59,776 nt of DNA from Minisyncoccota bacterium (GCA_937934285.1 CALHAT010000026.1:1-59776); one strand, 5' to 3'. Shown: positions 41,996 to 50,312, numbered from the stretch's first letter. Numbers and translations are program-made. Notes: a model not told the origin generated them from the letters alone.

Positions 41996-43555
41996 ATGAC
42001 TACCAAAAGACGAATTTGCTTTTTAATTTTAGATGGTTTAGGAGAGGGACCTCTGATAAGTAGTAACCCTCAACGATGGGCGAAGTTAAAAAATTTTGAT
42101 TATTTTAAAAAAAATTACCCCTTTTGTCTCTTGGCATCTGCGGGTATTCCTATTGGCTTGCCATCGTATGAAGCGCCTAATTGTGAGTTAGCCCATTTAA
42201 CTATAGGTACTGGGATGGTTCACTATAAAAACTGGCTTAGAATAAATTTAGCTATAGAAAATGGTGAATTTTATAAAAACAGAACTCTTCAAGAGGTTTT
42301 TCAACATTGCTCCAAATTTAACTCTCGATTACATTTAATAGGCTTAATAAGCGAATCTAAAAATGAAACAGATATTAATCATCTTTTTGCTATTTTAAAA
42401 TTAGCTCAATCTTTAAATTTTAAAAATATCTATTTTCATTTTATTACTGACGGCATTGATTCCTGGCCAAAATCGGCATCTAATTTAATACAAAATTTCT
42501 TAAAAGAAATTCGAAAACAAAATTATCCAGGAGAAATTGCTACTTTATGTGGTAGGTATTATGCCTTAGACGAAACCAGGAATTACACTTTAAGAACTCA
42601 AAAATATTTTTTATTAATAGTTGAAGGGATTGGCACTGAAATTAAAAACCCTCTTGATTTCTTAAAAAATAAATACAATGATGAGAATTTTAAAGATGAT
42701 ATTTTAGAACCTATAATTATCAACAAAGAGGGCATTATTAGAGATAACGATGCGATTTTATTTTTCCATTTTGAAAATAAAAGTATTGTTCAATTGGCTA
42801 ATGCTTTTTTAAATCCTATATTTAAAGAATTTTCTCGACCCCCAAGAAAAAATCTTTTTATTGCTTCCTTTACTAGATATTTAGATTTTAATTACCCCGT
42901 TCTTTTTGAAGAAAAAAAAATTTTAACTAATTTGAGTAGGATTTTATCAGAAAATAATCTAACTCAATTAAAGATCACCGATGTTTCTCGAGAAAAACTT
43001 TTAAAAGATTACTTTAACGGTTTTATTCAAGAGGCGCATTATAAAGAAATTTATAAAATATTTCCAGCCTTTAGTTCTGATCCTGAAGAATTAGACAAAC
43101 AAAGTATTGATTTTATAAATAATTTAGTTTTTATTTTGCAAAAAAGTGATTTTAATTTTATTTTGGTTAATTTCCCCATTTTAGATATTATAGGTCATAA
43201 AGGGGATTTTAAGCTCGCTGTTGCTTTTTTAGAAAAAGTTGATCAATTAATAGAGATTATTTACAAGACCTGTTTTGAAAAAGATTATTTGCTTATTATT
43301 ACTTCTGATCACGGTAATATTGAACAAGTTATTGACCCTAGAACATCTAAAAAAGATATTCAGCATAATCTTAATCCTGTCCCCTTTTATTTAATTGATA
43401 AAAACAGAAAAAGAGAGAAAACAACTACAGAATTAAACTTTTATTCTAAAAAAATCTTAGGTTCATTAGTTGATATTGCACCTACGATTTTAGATATTTT
43501 TAACATATCTCCGCCAAGAGAATTTGAAGGCAAAAGTCTCTTAAGATATTTTTAA
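41996..43555 (+). CDS. Cofactor-independent phosphoglycerate mutase-like protein, nucleophile Ser replaced by Cys
   Basis: This is a 519-aa alkaline-phosphatase-superfamily protein with the full iPGM layout. Metal sites remain: LILDGLGEG (D13), DIIGHKGD, LIITSDHGNIE and the HNLNPVPFY motif. The phosphoserine site, normally MGNSEVGH, reads PNCELAH, so the nucleophile position is Cys63. The substrate motif usually DGRD is DGID, and the phosphate-binding RADR-type loop reads ENKS. So the fold and metals are kept but 3-phosphoglycerate mutase chemistry is doubtful. It precedes uvrC by 2 bp. Confidence 0.8.
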   Translation: MTTKRRICFLILDGLGEGPLISSNPQRWAKLKNFDYFKKNYPFCLLASAGIPIGLPSYEAPNCELAHLTIGTGMVHYKNWLRINLAIENGEFYKNRTLQEVFQHCSKFNSRLHLIGLISESKNETDINHLFAILKLAQSLNFKNIYFHFITDGIDSWPKSASNLIQNFLKEIRKQNYPGEIATLCGRYYALDETRNYTLRTQKYFLLIVEGIGTEIKNPLDFLKNKYNDENFKDDILEPIIINKEGIIRDNDAILFFHFENKSIVQLANAFLNPIFKEFSRPPRKNLFIASFTRYLDFNYPVLFEEKKILTNLSRILSENNLTQLKITDVSREKLLKDYFNGFIQEAHYKEIYKIFPAFSSDPEELDKQSIDFINNLVFILQKSDFNFILVNFPILDIIGHKGDFKLAVAFLEKVDQLIEIIYKTCFEKDYLLIITSDHGNIEQVIDPRTSKKDIQHNLNPVPFYLIDKNRKREKTTTELNFYSKKILGSLVDIAPTILDIFNISPPREFEGKSLLRYF

Positions 43556-43557
43556 AA

Positions 43558-44817
43558 ATGCTTAAAATAAATCTCAGAAACATTCCTTCTCAGCCGGGGG
43601 TTTACCTTTTCAAGGACAAAAAAAATAAAGTTTTATACATTGGTAAAGCTAAAAATTTAAAAAACCGATTTCGACAATATTTTCTTTCGCCCTCCTTTAA
43701 GATCAAAAAACTTTTAGCCGAAGCTATCAAGGTAGAATTTTTAGAGACTGAAAACGAAGCTTTAGCTATTTTTAAAGAAAGTGATCTTATTAAAAAATTC
43801 AACCCTCCCTATAATCAGCTTTTAAGAGATGACACCCGTTATTTTTATCTAATTTTCACTCGAGAAAGATTCCCTAAAATTTTGATCACCCATCAACCGG
43901 AAAAATTTCACTACCAAGAAATTATCGGACCATTTTTTGAAGGTAGTGCTTTAAGAACAATTTTAAAAATAATTAGGAAAAACATCCCTTTTTGTACTTG
44001 CCTGAAAGAACATCAAAAAACTTGTCTTAATGCTTCTTTAGGACTTTGTCCTGGTTTTTGTTGCCAAAAAGAGGTAAGCTTTACCCAAAAAGATATTAAA
44101 AACTATAAAAAGAATTTAAAAATCATCAAAAGAATTTTGACTGGTAATCTTTCTGAGATCAAAAAATCACTTTTAACCCAAATGAAAAAATTGATTGCTG
44201 AAGACAAATTAGTTGAAGCTGAGAAATTAAGAAAGGTTTATTTAGCTATTAAAAAAATTGAGCTTCACCACGGTTTAATCAAAGAAAAAGAAGCTTTTTT
44301 AATTGAACACCAAACCCGAAAAATTTTAATTAAGCTAAAAGAAAAATTTGATTTAGAAAAATTGCCCCATCGAATTGAGGTTATTGATATCTCCCATTTT
44401 GCTGGTAAAGAAGTTGTCGGCATTGTGGTTAATTTTCTCGATGGTGTTTATGAACCTTCGCTTTTAAGAAAATTTAAAATTAAAACAAATTTTAAGACTG
44501 ATGATCCGCGAATGATTTATGAGGTTTTAAAAAGAAGATTAAAACATAAAGAATGGGGATATCCGGATCTTATTTTGGTTGATGGTGGCAAAATTCAATT
44601 CAAATTTGCTCTCAAAGCCGTCAGTGAAAGCAATTTAAAAATTAAAGTTATTGCTTTAGCCAAACCTAAAGAAAATGTTTATTATGATTTTGAAAAAGAA
44701 CCTTTTCATTTAGAAGAAGATAAAGAATTAAGGGATTTTATCTTAGCCCTGGACAAAAAAGCTCATCAGAAGGTTATCAGCTATCATCGTCAACAAAGAG
44801 AGAAACTTAAAGCTTAG
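43558..44817 (+). CDS. uvrC: UvrC excinuclease, short form lacking C-terminal HhH
   Basis: This is a 419-aa protein. The GIY-YIG nuclease is at 14-29 (GVYLFKDKKNKVLYIGKAKNLKNR). A Cys cluster follows (CTCLKEHQKTCLNASLGLCPG), then a UVR-like segment near 200-235. The RNase H-like 5'-nuclease is present with VIDISHFAG, LILVDGGKIQ and the catalytic His in DKKAHQKVISYHR. Typical UvrC is about 600 aa. The tandem HhH domain that should follow YHRxxR is absent, as the protein ends 8 residues later. It overlaps rpsT tail to tail by 11 bp. Confidence 0.9.
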   Translation: MLKINLRNIPSQPGVYLFKDKKNKVLYIGKAKNLKNRFRQYFLSPSFKIKKLLAEAIKVEFLETENEALAIFKESDLIKKFNPPYNQLLRDDTRYFYLIFTRERFPKILITHQPEKFHYQEIIGPFFEGSALRTILKIIRKNIPFCTCLKEHQKTCLNASLGLCPGFCCQKEVSFTQKDIKNYKKNLKIIKRILTGNLSEIKKSLLTQMKKLIAEDKLVEAEKLRKVYLAIKKIELHHGLIKEKEAFLIEHQTRKILIKLKEKFDLEKLPHRIEVIDISHFAGKEVVGIVVNFLDGVYEPSLLRKFKIKTNFKTDDPRMIYEVLKRRLKHKEWGYPDLILVDGGKIQFKFALKAVSESNLKIKVIALAKPKENVYYDFEKEPFHLEEDKELRDFILALDKKAHQKVISYHRQQREKLKA

Positions 44818-45064
44818 CTAATAATTTAGCATAATGAGATTTCAAGCGACTAACTTTATTTTTATGCATAAATCTCTTACTGGCTTTATCTAGTTCTTTA
44901 TAAACTATCCTTAGAGCTTCTGAAGCTTTATTTTTATTTTTTTCTTTGATCAGTTTTAGAAAATTCTTAACTGCTAATTTAACTTTTTTTCTTCTCTCCT
45001 CGTTAATTTGCCAATTTCTTTTTGCCTTTTTTAAAGCTCTTTTAGCTGATTTGGTGACTGGCAT
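44807..45064 (-). CDS. rpsT: Ribosomal protein bS20
   Basis: This is an 85-aa, strongly basic helical protein with MPVTKSAKRALKKAKRNWQINEERR at the start and LDKASKRFMHKNKVSRLKSHYAKLL at the end, the bS20 signature. It overlaps the J-protein stop by 1 bp. Confidence 0.93.
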   Translation of the reverse strand: MPVTKSAKRALKKAKRNWQINEERRKKVKLAVKNFLKLIKEKNKNKASEALRIVYKELDKASKRFMHKNKVSRLKSHYAKLLAKL

Positions 45065-45561
45065 TATTGAATTTCTTTTTTTAATTCCTCGACTATTTTT
45101 TTAATTTTTTCAGAAAGATTTTGAGGCAATTTAAATTTTATTTTCAGCAAAGTTTTTCTTGAACCTTGATAAAGAGGAATTTCAATTTCTTTTTCCTTTA
45201 AAGCTTCAAGAGGATTAATTTCTAAAGTAACCTCGTTAATATGACTTTTGTGTTCAAAAATATCAAAAATGTCTCTAAATAAATCAAAAATATCTTCACC
45301 AAGAAATTCTCTTCGTAAATAATCCTCTAAATCATCGAAGCCGAAAACGAAAGAGGTTTGGAGTTTTCTTCTTTGATCATATTCGGCTCTTAATTTTTTA
45401 TCGGAAAGAATTCGATAAGCTTCAACAATTTTCTTAAATTTTTCAGCATCACCGCCAGGCCGATCAGGGTGGTATTTTTTAGCTAGCTCTCGGAAAGCTT
45501 TTTTTATTGTCTCATCATCAGCATTCTCGGGAACACCTAAAATTTCATAATAATTTTCCAT
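45064..45561 (-). CDS. Short J-domain protein (DnaJ/CbpA-like)
   Basis: This is a 165-aa co-chaperone. The J-domain (about 3-66) contains the HPD motif in YHPDRPGGD. The rest has a short linker and one substrate-binding beta-domain (VTLEINPLEALKEKEIEIPL). The zinc-finger region and second beta-domain of DnaJ are missing. It lies downstream of dnaK in the heat-shock run and probably stimulates DnaK ATPase. Confidence 0.88.
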   Translation of the reverse strand: MENYYEILGVPENADDETIKKAFRELAKKYHPDRPGGDAEKFKKIVEAYRILSDKKLRAEYDQRRKLQTSFVFGFDDLEDYLRREFLGEDIFDLFRDIFDIFEHKSHINEVTLEINPLEALKEKEIEIPLYQGSRKTLLKIKFKLPQNLSEKIKKIVEELKKEIQ

Positions 45562-45567
45562 TTTAAT

Positions 45568-46404
45568 TTAAAGCTCTAAAATTTCTTTATTTACCGACTT
45601 GGAGTTTATTTTAACAAGTTTTATTTTCAAAAATAAATAATAAAAAGGGAGAGATAAATAACCAACCAAAAAAGAGAAAATTTTTAGCAAAGGGTAAAAA
45701 ATAAGAAAAATAATTGACAAAAAACTTAAAATATAGATTCGGCGAAGACCAGGGTTAGGCCAAGTATTGACTAAGGAATTATAAATAATTTTACCGATAG
45801 TTTCTTGAGGTAAAGTTTGCTCTAACAAATCAGCTATTACTTTGGGTAGATTATATTTTTTAAAATAAGCCAAAATGAGGTTGGATATTTTTTCTTGGAA
45901 AGAAAATTTTATCTTTAAAAGAGTTAATAAATTATCGATTTTTACAGTTATTTCCTGAAAAACTGGAAAAGTTAAGGGTAAATTGTTTTGTTGATTAAAA
46001 CTTTGATAGAAATGGAGATTAGTTATTAGAAAAAAAGCTAAAAGAAGAAAAGTATAGTTTTTACCAACCAATTCGACAAAAGGAATTTTCAATGAGATTT
46101 TTAAAATATGGCGCTGGGTGAAAATTTTTAAAAAAGCCAAGATAAATAAAATTATTCCGGCGTAAATATAAAAATAACTTAAAATAAGTAAAACTATAAG
46201 CCAGAAAATTAGATATTCAATAGTTGTGCTTGTCATCTCAAAGATTGTTAGCAAAGAAAGAAAAATAACTAAAAATAAAAAAAGCAATGAAAGCTTAAGA
46301 TAAATGTTAATTTGGATTCTAAAGAAATAAAAACTAAAAATTGGCAAGATTAAAATAACAAAAATAAGAATAATTTTCTTATAAGTCTGGACCAAGGGAT
46401 TCAT
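45568..46404 (-). CDS. Polytopic membrane protein in the heat-shock operon
   Basis: This is a 278-aa protein with about seven TM helices (near 10-30, 35-52, 62-80, 82-95, 118-132, 222-240 and 245-262). An amphipathic loop lies around 150-210. No motif is recognised. It overlaps the dnaK stop by 1 bp and precedes the J-protein by 6 bp, so it is expressed with the chaperones. Function is unknown. Confidence 0.75.
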   Translation of the reverse strand: MNPLVQTYKKIILIFVILILPIFSFYFFRIQINIYLKLSLLFLFLVIFLSLLTIFEMTSTTIEYLIFWLIVLLILSYFYIYAGIILFILAFLKIFTQRHILKISLKIPFVELVGKNYTFLLLAFFLITNLHFYQSFNQQNNLPLTFPVFQEITVKIDNLLTLLKIKFSFQEKISNLILAYFKKYNLPKVIADLLEQTLPQETIGKIIYNSLVNTWPNPGLRRIYILSFLSIIFLIFYPLLKIFSFLVGYLSLPFYYLFLKIKLVKINSKSVNKEILEL

Positions 46405-48209
46405 TAATGTTGATAAAAACCTTTACCAATATCCATTAACAATTGATTAAATTCTTTAATTTTAGCTTCAATTTCTTCAGCCGAAGATGCCTTTTCTTTT
46501 ATTTCTTCTAATTCTTTTATTTTATCATTAATTTTATTTTTTATTTCGTCATTTAATTTATCCTGCTGGTCTTGTAATAGTTTCCTTGCTTGATAAATTA
46601 AATTATCGGCTTGATTTTTGGCTTCAGCTAATTTGCGACGACGGTAATCTTCAGCAGCATATTCTTCAGCCTCTTTTTTTAATCTTTCAATTTCTTCTTT
46701 GGGGATATTAATTGAATTGGTTATCTTTACGCTTTGACTTTTTTGAGTTGCTTTATCTAAAGCCGTAACCGTTAAAATTCCGTTTTGATCGATGTCAAAA
46801 GTAACTTCAATTTGAGGAATACCTCGAGGAGCTGGTGGAATGCCTTCTAAACGGAAGAGAGCTAAAGTTTTATTATCACGGGCTATCGGTCTTTCACCCT
46901 GAACAACATGAATTTCTACAATCGTTTGATTATCTTCAGCAGTTGTAAAAATCTCTTTCTTTGAATAAGGAATCGGGGTATTTTTAGGAATCATAGGATG
47001 GGCAATCCCACCTAAGGTTTCAATAGCTAAAGTTAAGGGGACAACATCTAAAAGCAAAATTTCTCTAACCTCACCCTGCAAAATTCCCGCTTGAACAGCA
47101 GCTCCAATAGCTACAACTTCGTCAGGATTAATGTCTTTTCTTGGTTCTTTACCAAAGAACTCTTTTACTTTTTGCTGAATTAAAGGCATTCTGGTTTGAC
47201 CACCAACCAAAACAATATCATCAATATCTTGGGGCTTAAAGCCAACTTCATCTAAAGTTTTTTTTACCAGTTCAATTGATCTTTCAACTAAGTCTCTGGT
47301 CAAATCTTCAAGTTGGCTTCGGGTTAACTTGTAATAAAAATGTTTTGGTCCAGCTGGAGTCGAAGTAATAAAAGGAAGATTGATTTCGGTTTCATAAAGA
47401 GAAGATAATTCCTGTTTAGCTCTTTCAGCAGCTTCTTTTAGTCTTTGTAAAGCTAAAATATCAGTTGCTAAATCTATCCCTTCTTCTTTTTTAAACCAAT
47501 CAATCAAAAATTGAATAATTCTTTGATCAAAATCGTCACCACCCAAAAAGGTATCACCACCGACACCTTTGGTTTCAATAACCTGATCGCCGACTTCTAA
47601 AATTGAAATATCAAATGTCCCCCCACCAAAATCATAAACTAAAATTCGGGCATTTTTTTGTTTATCAAGCCCATAAGCTAAAGCAGCCGCAGTTGGTTCT
47701 GGCAAAAGTCTTTCGACTTCTAAACCAGCGATTTCGCCCGCGGCTTTAGTCGCTGCTCGTTGCGAATCATCAAAATAAGCCGGGCAAGTAATAACTGCTT
47801 CTTTAATCTCTTCACCAAGCTTTTCTTCAACATCCATTTTTATTTTCTGAAGAACCATTGCTGAAATCTCTTCAGGTCGATACCAACGATCACCCATTTT
47901 AACCTCGATACCGCCGCTTTCTGATTCTCTAATTTCATAAGGTAGAATTTGTTTTGCTCTTTGAACCTCCGGATCAGTAAATCTTCTTCCGATTAATCTT
48001 TTAACTGAAAAAATGGTATTTTTTGGATTAGTAATAGCTTGTCTTTTTGCCAAAACCCCAACCAACCTTTCACCGGCTTTCGAAATAGCTACTACTGAAG
48101 GCGTAAGTCTTGAACCTTCGCGATTTTCAATAACTCGAAAAGTGCCGGCTTCAATAATGGCTGCCACCGAATTGGTTGTTCCTAAATCAATACCGATAAT
48201 TCTACTCAT
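46404..48209 (-). CDS. dnaK: Chaperone DnaK (Hsp70)
   Basis: This is a 601-aa ATPase. It has IGIDLGTTNS, the phosphate loop VYDFGGGTFDISIL and IDDIVLVGGQTRMP. The linker/substrate-domain motif is EILLLDVVPLTLAIET and the helical lid is at the C-terminus. It overlaps grpE by 8 bp. Confidence 0.97.
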   Translation of the reverse strand: MSRIIGIDLGTTNSVAAIIEAGTFRVIENREGSRLTPSVVAISKAGERLVGVLAKRQAITNPKNTIFSVKRLIGRRFTDPEVQRAKQILPYEIRESESGGIEVKMGDRWYRPEEISAMVLQKIKMDVEEKLGEEIKEAVITCPAYFDDSQRAATKAAGEIAGLEVERLLPEPTAAALAYGLDKQKNARILVYDFGGGTFDISILEVGDQVIETKGVGGDTFLGGDDFDQRIIQFLIDWFKKEEGIDLATDILALQRLKEAAERAKQELSSLYETEINLPFITSTPAGPKHFYYKLTRSQLEDLTRDLVERSIELVKKTLDEVGFKPQDIDDIVLVGGQTRMPLIQQKVKEFFGKEPRKDINPDEVVAIGAAVQAGILQGEVREILLLDVVPLTLAIETLGGIAHPMIPKNTPIPYSKKEIFTTAEDNQTIVEIHVVQGERPIARDNKTLALFRLEGIPPAPRGIPQIEVTFDIDQNGILTVTALDKATQKSQSVKITNSINIPKEEIERLKKEAEEYAAEDYRRRKLAEAKNQADNLIYQARKLLQDQQDKLNDEIKNKINDKIKELEEIKEKASSAEEIEAKIKEFNQLLMDIGKGFYQH

Positions 48210-48717
48210 GAGTGATAATTTTTACTCGACTAGGTCTTAACAGTCGACCCTTGAAAAAATAACCCTTGCTTAAAATTTCAACAATTAACCCCTCATCTTC
48301 GCCAGAACAATTTTCTTGAACACATTTTTTCTTAGCAATTGCTTCGTGAAAATTGGGATCAAATTTTTGATTGGGAGAAATTTCAATTTCGGATAAACCA
48401 AATTTTTCTAAAACATCTTTTAACTGAGAATAGATTAAATAAAAGCCTTTATTAATTTCATTTTTTTCGCTCTCTTTTAAAGCTAATTCAAATCCATCCA
48501 AAACACTCAGTAAATGATAAATCAATTCTAAATTAGCTATATTTTGAATCTCTTTAAATTTTTCTTCATATTCAGATTGAATTCTCAAAACATCACTTTT
48601 AGCTCTTTTTAAATTTTCTAAATATTGTTCTTTTTCTTTTTCCAAATTAGAAATTTTTTCTAAAAGTTCGTCGATGGTTTCCTCCCTTTTGGGCAATTCT
48701 TCATAATGTTCATTCAT
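48202..48717 (-). CDS. grpE: Nucleotide exchange factor GrpE
   Basis: This is a 171-aa protein with a long N-terminal coiled coil (about 10-60) and the GrpE core YSQLKDVLEKFGLSEIEISPNQKFDPNFHEAI. It ends in VEILSKGYFFKGRLLRPSRVKI. It overlaps hrcA and dnaK by 8 bp each, giving the order hrcA-grpE-dnaK. Confidence 0.93.
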   Translation of the reverse strand: MNEHYEELPKREETIDELLEKISNLEKEKEQYLENLKRAKSDVLRIQSEYEEKFKEIQNIANLELIYHLLSVLDGFELALKESEKNEINKGFYLIYSQLKDVLEKFGLSEIEISPNQKFDPNFHEAIAKKKCVQENCSGEDEGLIVEILSKGYFFKGRLLRPSRVKIITHE

Positions 48718-49336
48718 TTTTGAAATTTTTACAAATTAAACAAAGGGTGTGATAAAAATTAATTTTATGACCTAAAAATCCTATTTCGAAATTTTTAGTT
48801 CTTTTTATGAATAAACTTAAATTACCCGTTTGAGATTCTTTAATTTCTCTTCCGATTAATACCTCATAATCCTTATCAATTTTATTGACAATTTTTTCTA
48901 AATTTTCGATAATATTTCCTAAATCATCAAGGGGACCGGCATTTTTATTAAATTGTATTAAAATTGTTTTTAAACCCTTTAAAACAAATTTAGAAGAATT
49001 TTTATCCTTAAAAAAAACAACATTTTTAGTCATTAAAGAAACCTTCTCTAAAAATTCTTCAACAGAATCTTTAAAATCGATTTTTATTTCTGGTACTAAA
49101 TGGTAATTATCTAAATAGTAATGCCAACCTTTCTCTGTCGGTTCTCTGCCAACAAAATTATCAGTATTTTTTAAATAACCATCATCAACTAATTTTCTAA
49201 AATAAAATCTTAAAGTTGAAGGCGAAAATTTTTTTATTTTTTTAGCTAAAAATTTTGAACCAATAGGTCTTTTTTGGGCAATATGACTTCTAACAAATTT
49301 ATAAAAAATATATTTTTGATTTCTATTAAGAGACAT
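48710..49336 (-). CDS. hrcA: HrcA-like heat-shock repressor, short
   Basis: This 208-aa protein starts with the HrcA winged-helix domain: RPIGSKFLAKKIKKFSPSTLRFYFRKLVDDGYL, then GREPTEKGWHYYLD, matching the PVGSK and GRIPTDKGYR motifs. HrcA is usually about 340 aa, so the C-terminal GAF-like dimer region is reduced. Its position in hsp20-hrcA-grpE-dnaK and a CIRCE-like site upstream of hsp20 support the call. Confidence 0.8.
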   Translation of the reverse strand: MSLNRNQKYIFYKFVRSHIAQKRPIGSKFLAKKIKKFSPSTLRFYFRKLVDDGYLKNTDNFVGREPTEKGWHYYLDNYHLVPEIKIDFKDSVEEFLEKVSLMTKNVVFFKDKNSSKFVLKGLKTILIQFNKNAGPLDDLGNIIENLEKIVNKIDKDYEVLIGREIKESQTGNLSLFIKRTKNFEIGFLGHKINFYHTLCLICKNFKNE

Positions 49337-49740
49337 TACTCAATTTTAATTTCTTCACCGAATTCCTTTGTTTCTTCTGTTTTAGGAAGAAAAACTTTTA
49401 AAACTCCATTAATCAAAGTGGCTTTTGCTTTTTTAACATCAACTTCTCGAGGCAAAGGAACAACTCTTACAAAAGACCCTCGGCGAATCTCTTTTCGCCA
49501 ATAATTTTTCTCTTTCTCCTCTTTTTCTTCTTCGGCTTTACCCTGAATTTTTAAATAACCATCTTGAAACGAAATCTTAATATCTTCTTTGTGAAAACCA
49601 GGAACATTCATTTCGACAACAATCTCCTTATCAGTCTCATAGACATCAGTCGATAAAGATGAAGTTTTAAGTGGGGAAATATCCTCCTCAAAGAATTTCT
49701 CAATAAAATCTCTAAATGGTTCCCACTTACGAATAATCAT
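49336..49740 (-). CDS. Small heat-shock protein Hsp20
   Basis: This is a 134-aa alpha-crystallin-domain holdase with VYETDKEIVVEMNVPGFHKEDIKISFQDGYLKIQGK and the C-terminal VLKVFLPK strand. It is first gene of the heat-shock operon, with its stop overlapping the hrcA start by 1 bp. Its promoter carries a CIRCE-like inverted repeat. Confidence 0.93.
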   Translation of the reverse strand: MIIRKWEPFRDFIEKFFEEDISPLKTSSLSTDVYETDKEIVVEMNVPGFHKEDIKISFQDGYLKIQGKAEEEKEEKEKNYWRKEIRRGSFVRVVPLPREVDVKKAKATLINGVLKVFLPKTEETKEFGEEIKIE

Positions 49741-49765
49741 AATTAATTTATTAAAGATTTAATTT

Positions 49766-49770
49766 CGACC
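49766..49770 (-). promoter_or_regulatory. GGTCG leader element upstream of hsp20
   Basis: On the minus strand GGTCG lies 25 nt before the hsp20 ATG and 21 nt after the -10 box. The same spacing is seen upstream of HU and of the gene at 50067. Confidence 0.4.
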
Positions 49771-49791
49771 TTTACAATATATATTAATCAT

Positions 49792-49821
49792 ATTATATCT
49801 TGTTTAGCACCAATATGTCAA
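49792..49821 (-). promoter_or_regulatory. Consensus promoter of the heat-shock operon
   Basis: TTGACA (49821-49816), 18-nt spacer, TATAAT (49797-49792) on the minus strand. The start near 49785 gives a leader of about 44 nt before the hsp20 ATG. Confidence 0.7.
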
Positions 49822-49830
49822 GGGTGATAG
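49804..49830. promoter_or_regulatory. Degenerate CIRCE operator (HrcA site)
   Basis: TTAGCACCA, nine bases, GGGTGATAG, compared with the consensus TTAGCACTC-N9-GAGTGCTAA. 13 of 18 positions match and the spacer length is exact. The -35 hexamer lies inside the 9-nt spacer, so a bound repressor would block RNA polymerase. Confidence 0.6.
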
Positions 49831-49842
49831 ATTATTAGCAAA

Positions 49843-49965
49843 TTAAAAATTTTTTTTAAGAATTCTTAGAAGTTCTATATAGAGAGCCGGATTGGAAAAA
49901 ATCCATATATAAAGAGAAATTATTATTAAAAAAATAACAAATAAAAATAAGATATCCTTTTTCAT
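49843..49965 (-). CDS. Possible 40-aa membrane peptide
   Basis: The frame starts MKKDILFLFVIFLIIISLYIW, a single TM helix, and ends in a basic tail (RILKKNF). It fills most of the 325-bp gap between hsp20 and the gene at 50067 and stops just before the CIRCE-like site. No clear promoter precedes it, and AT-rich DNA yields such frames by chance, so support is modest. Confidence 0.35.
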   Translation of the reverse strand: MKKDILFLFVIFLIIISLYIWIFSNPALYIELLRILKKNF

Positions 49966-49987
49966 ATGGTTCTTAACTTTTAAATAT

Positions 49988-50017
49988 TTGACATTTTTTA
50001 AATTCTTATGTTAAAAT
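49988..50017 (+). promoter_or_regulatory. Strong promoter of the 62-aa membrane protein gene
   Basis: TTGACA (49988-49993), 18-nt spacer, extended -10 TGTTAAAAT (box 50012-50017). The start near 50024 gives a leader of about 43 nt. Confidence 0.65.
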
Positions 50018-50036
50018 TTTATCATAAATTTAAAAA

Positions 50037-50041
50037 GGTCG
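50037..50041 (+). promoter_or_regulatory. GGTCG leader element upstream of gene 50067
   Basis: GGTCG lies 25 nt before ATG 50067 and 19 nt after the -10 box, as in the hsp20 and HU leaders. Confidence 0.4.
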
Positions 50042-50066
50042 CTATTCTTAAAAAATCCGAAATAAA

Positions 50067-50255
50067 ATGCAAAATAAGAATATAACTGTTGTTTTAGTTA
50101 TTGTCATTCTATTAGCTTTAGGGGTTGTAACTTACTGGTTTTTACAAAGAGGAAAAACGCCAGTATCAACTTCCGAAGTGTTACCAAGTGTTCCTGAAAT
50201 ACCAACCGGTCAAGAAGTTCCATCAATTCCTGAATCAGAAGGACCAACTTATTAG
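50067..50255 (+). CDS. Small single-TM protein with Pro/Ser/Glu-rich tail
   Basis: This is a 62-aa protein with a TM helix at about 7-26 and an extracellular-type tail rich in Pro, Ser, Val and Glu (SVPEIPTGQEVPSIPESEGPTY). It has a near-consensus promoter, a structured leader and its own terminator, so it is a strongly expressed single gene. No family is recognised. Confidence 0.7.
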   Translation: MQNKNITVVLVIVILLALGVVTYWFLQRGKTPVSTSEVLPSVPEIPTGQEVPSIPESEGPTY

Positions 50256-50312
50256 CCATCAACACCTTAAAATTTTATCTAATTTTATCTTTTATTACTT
50301 TAAATAAATTTT

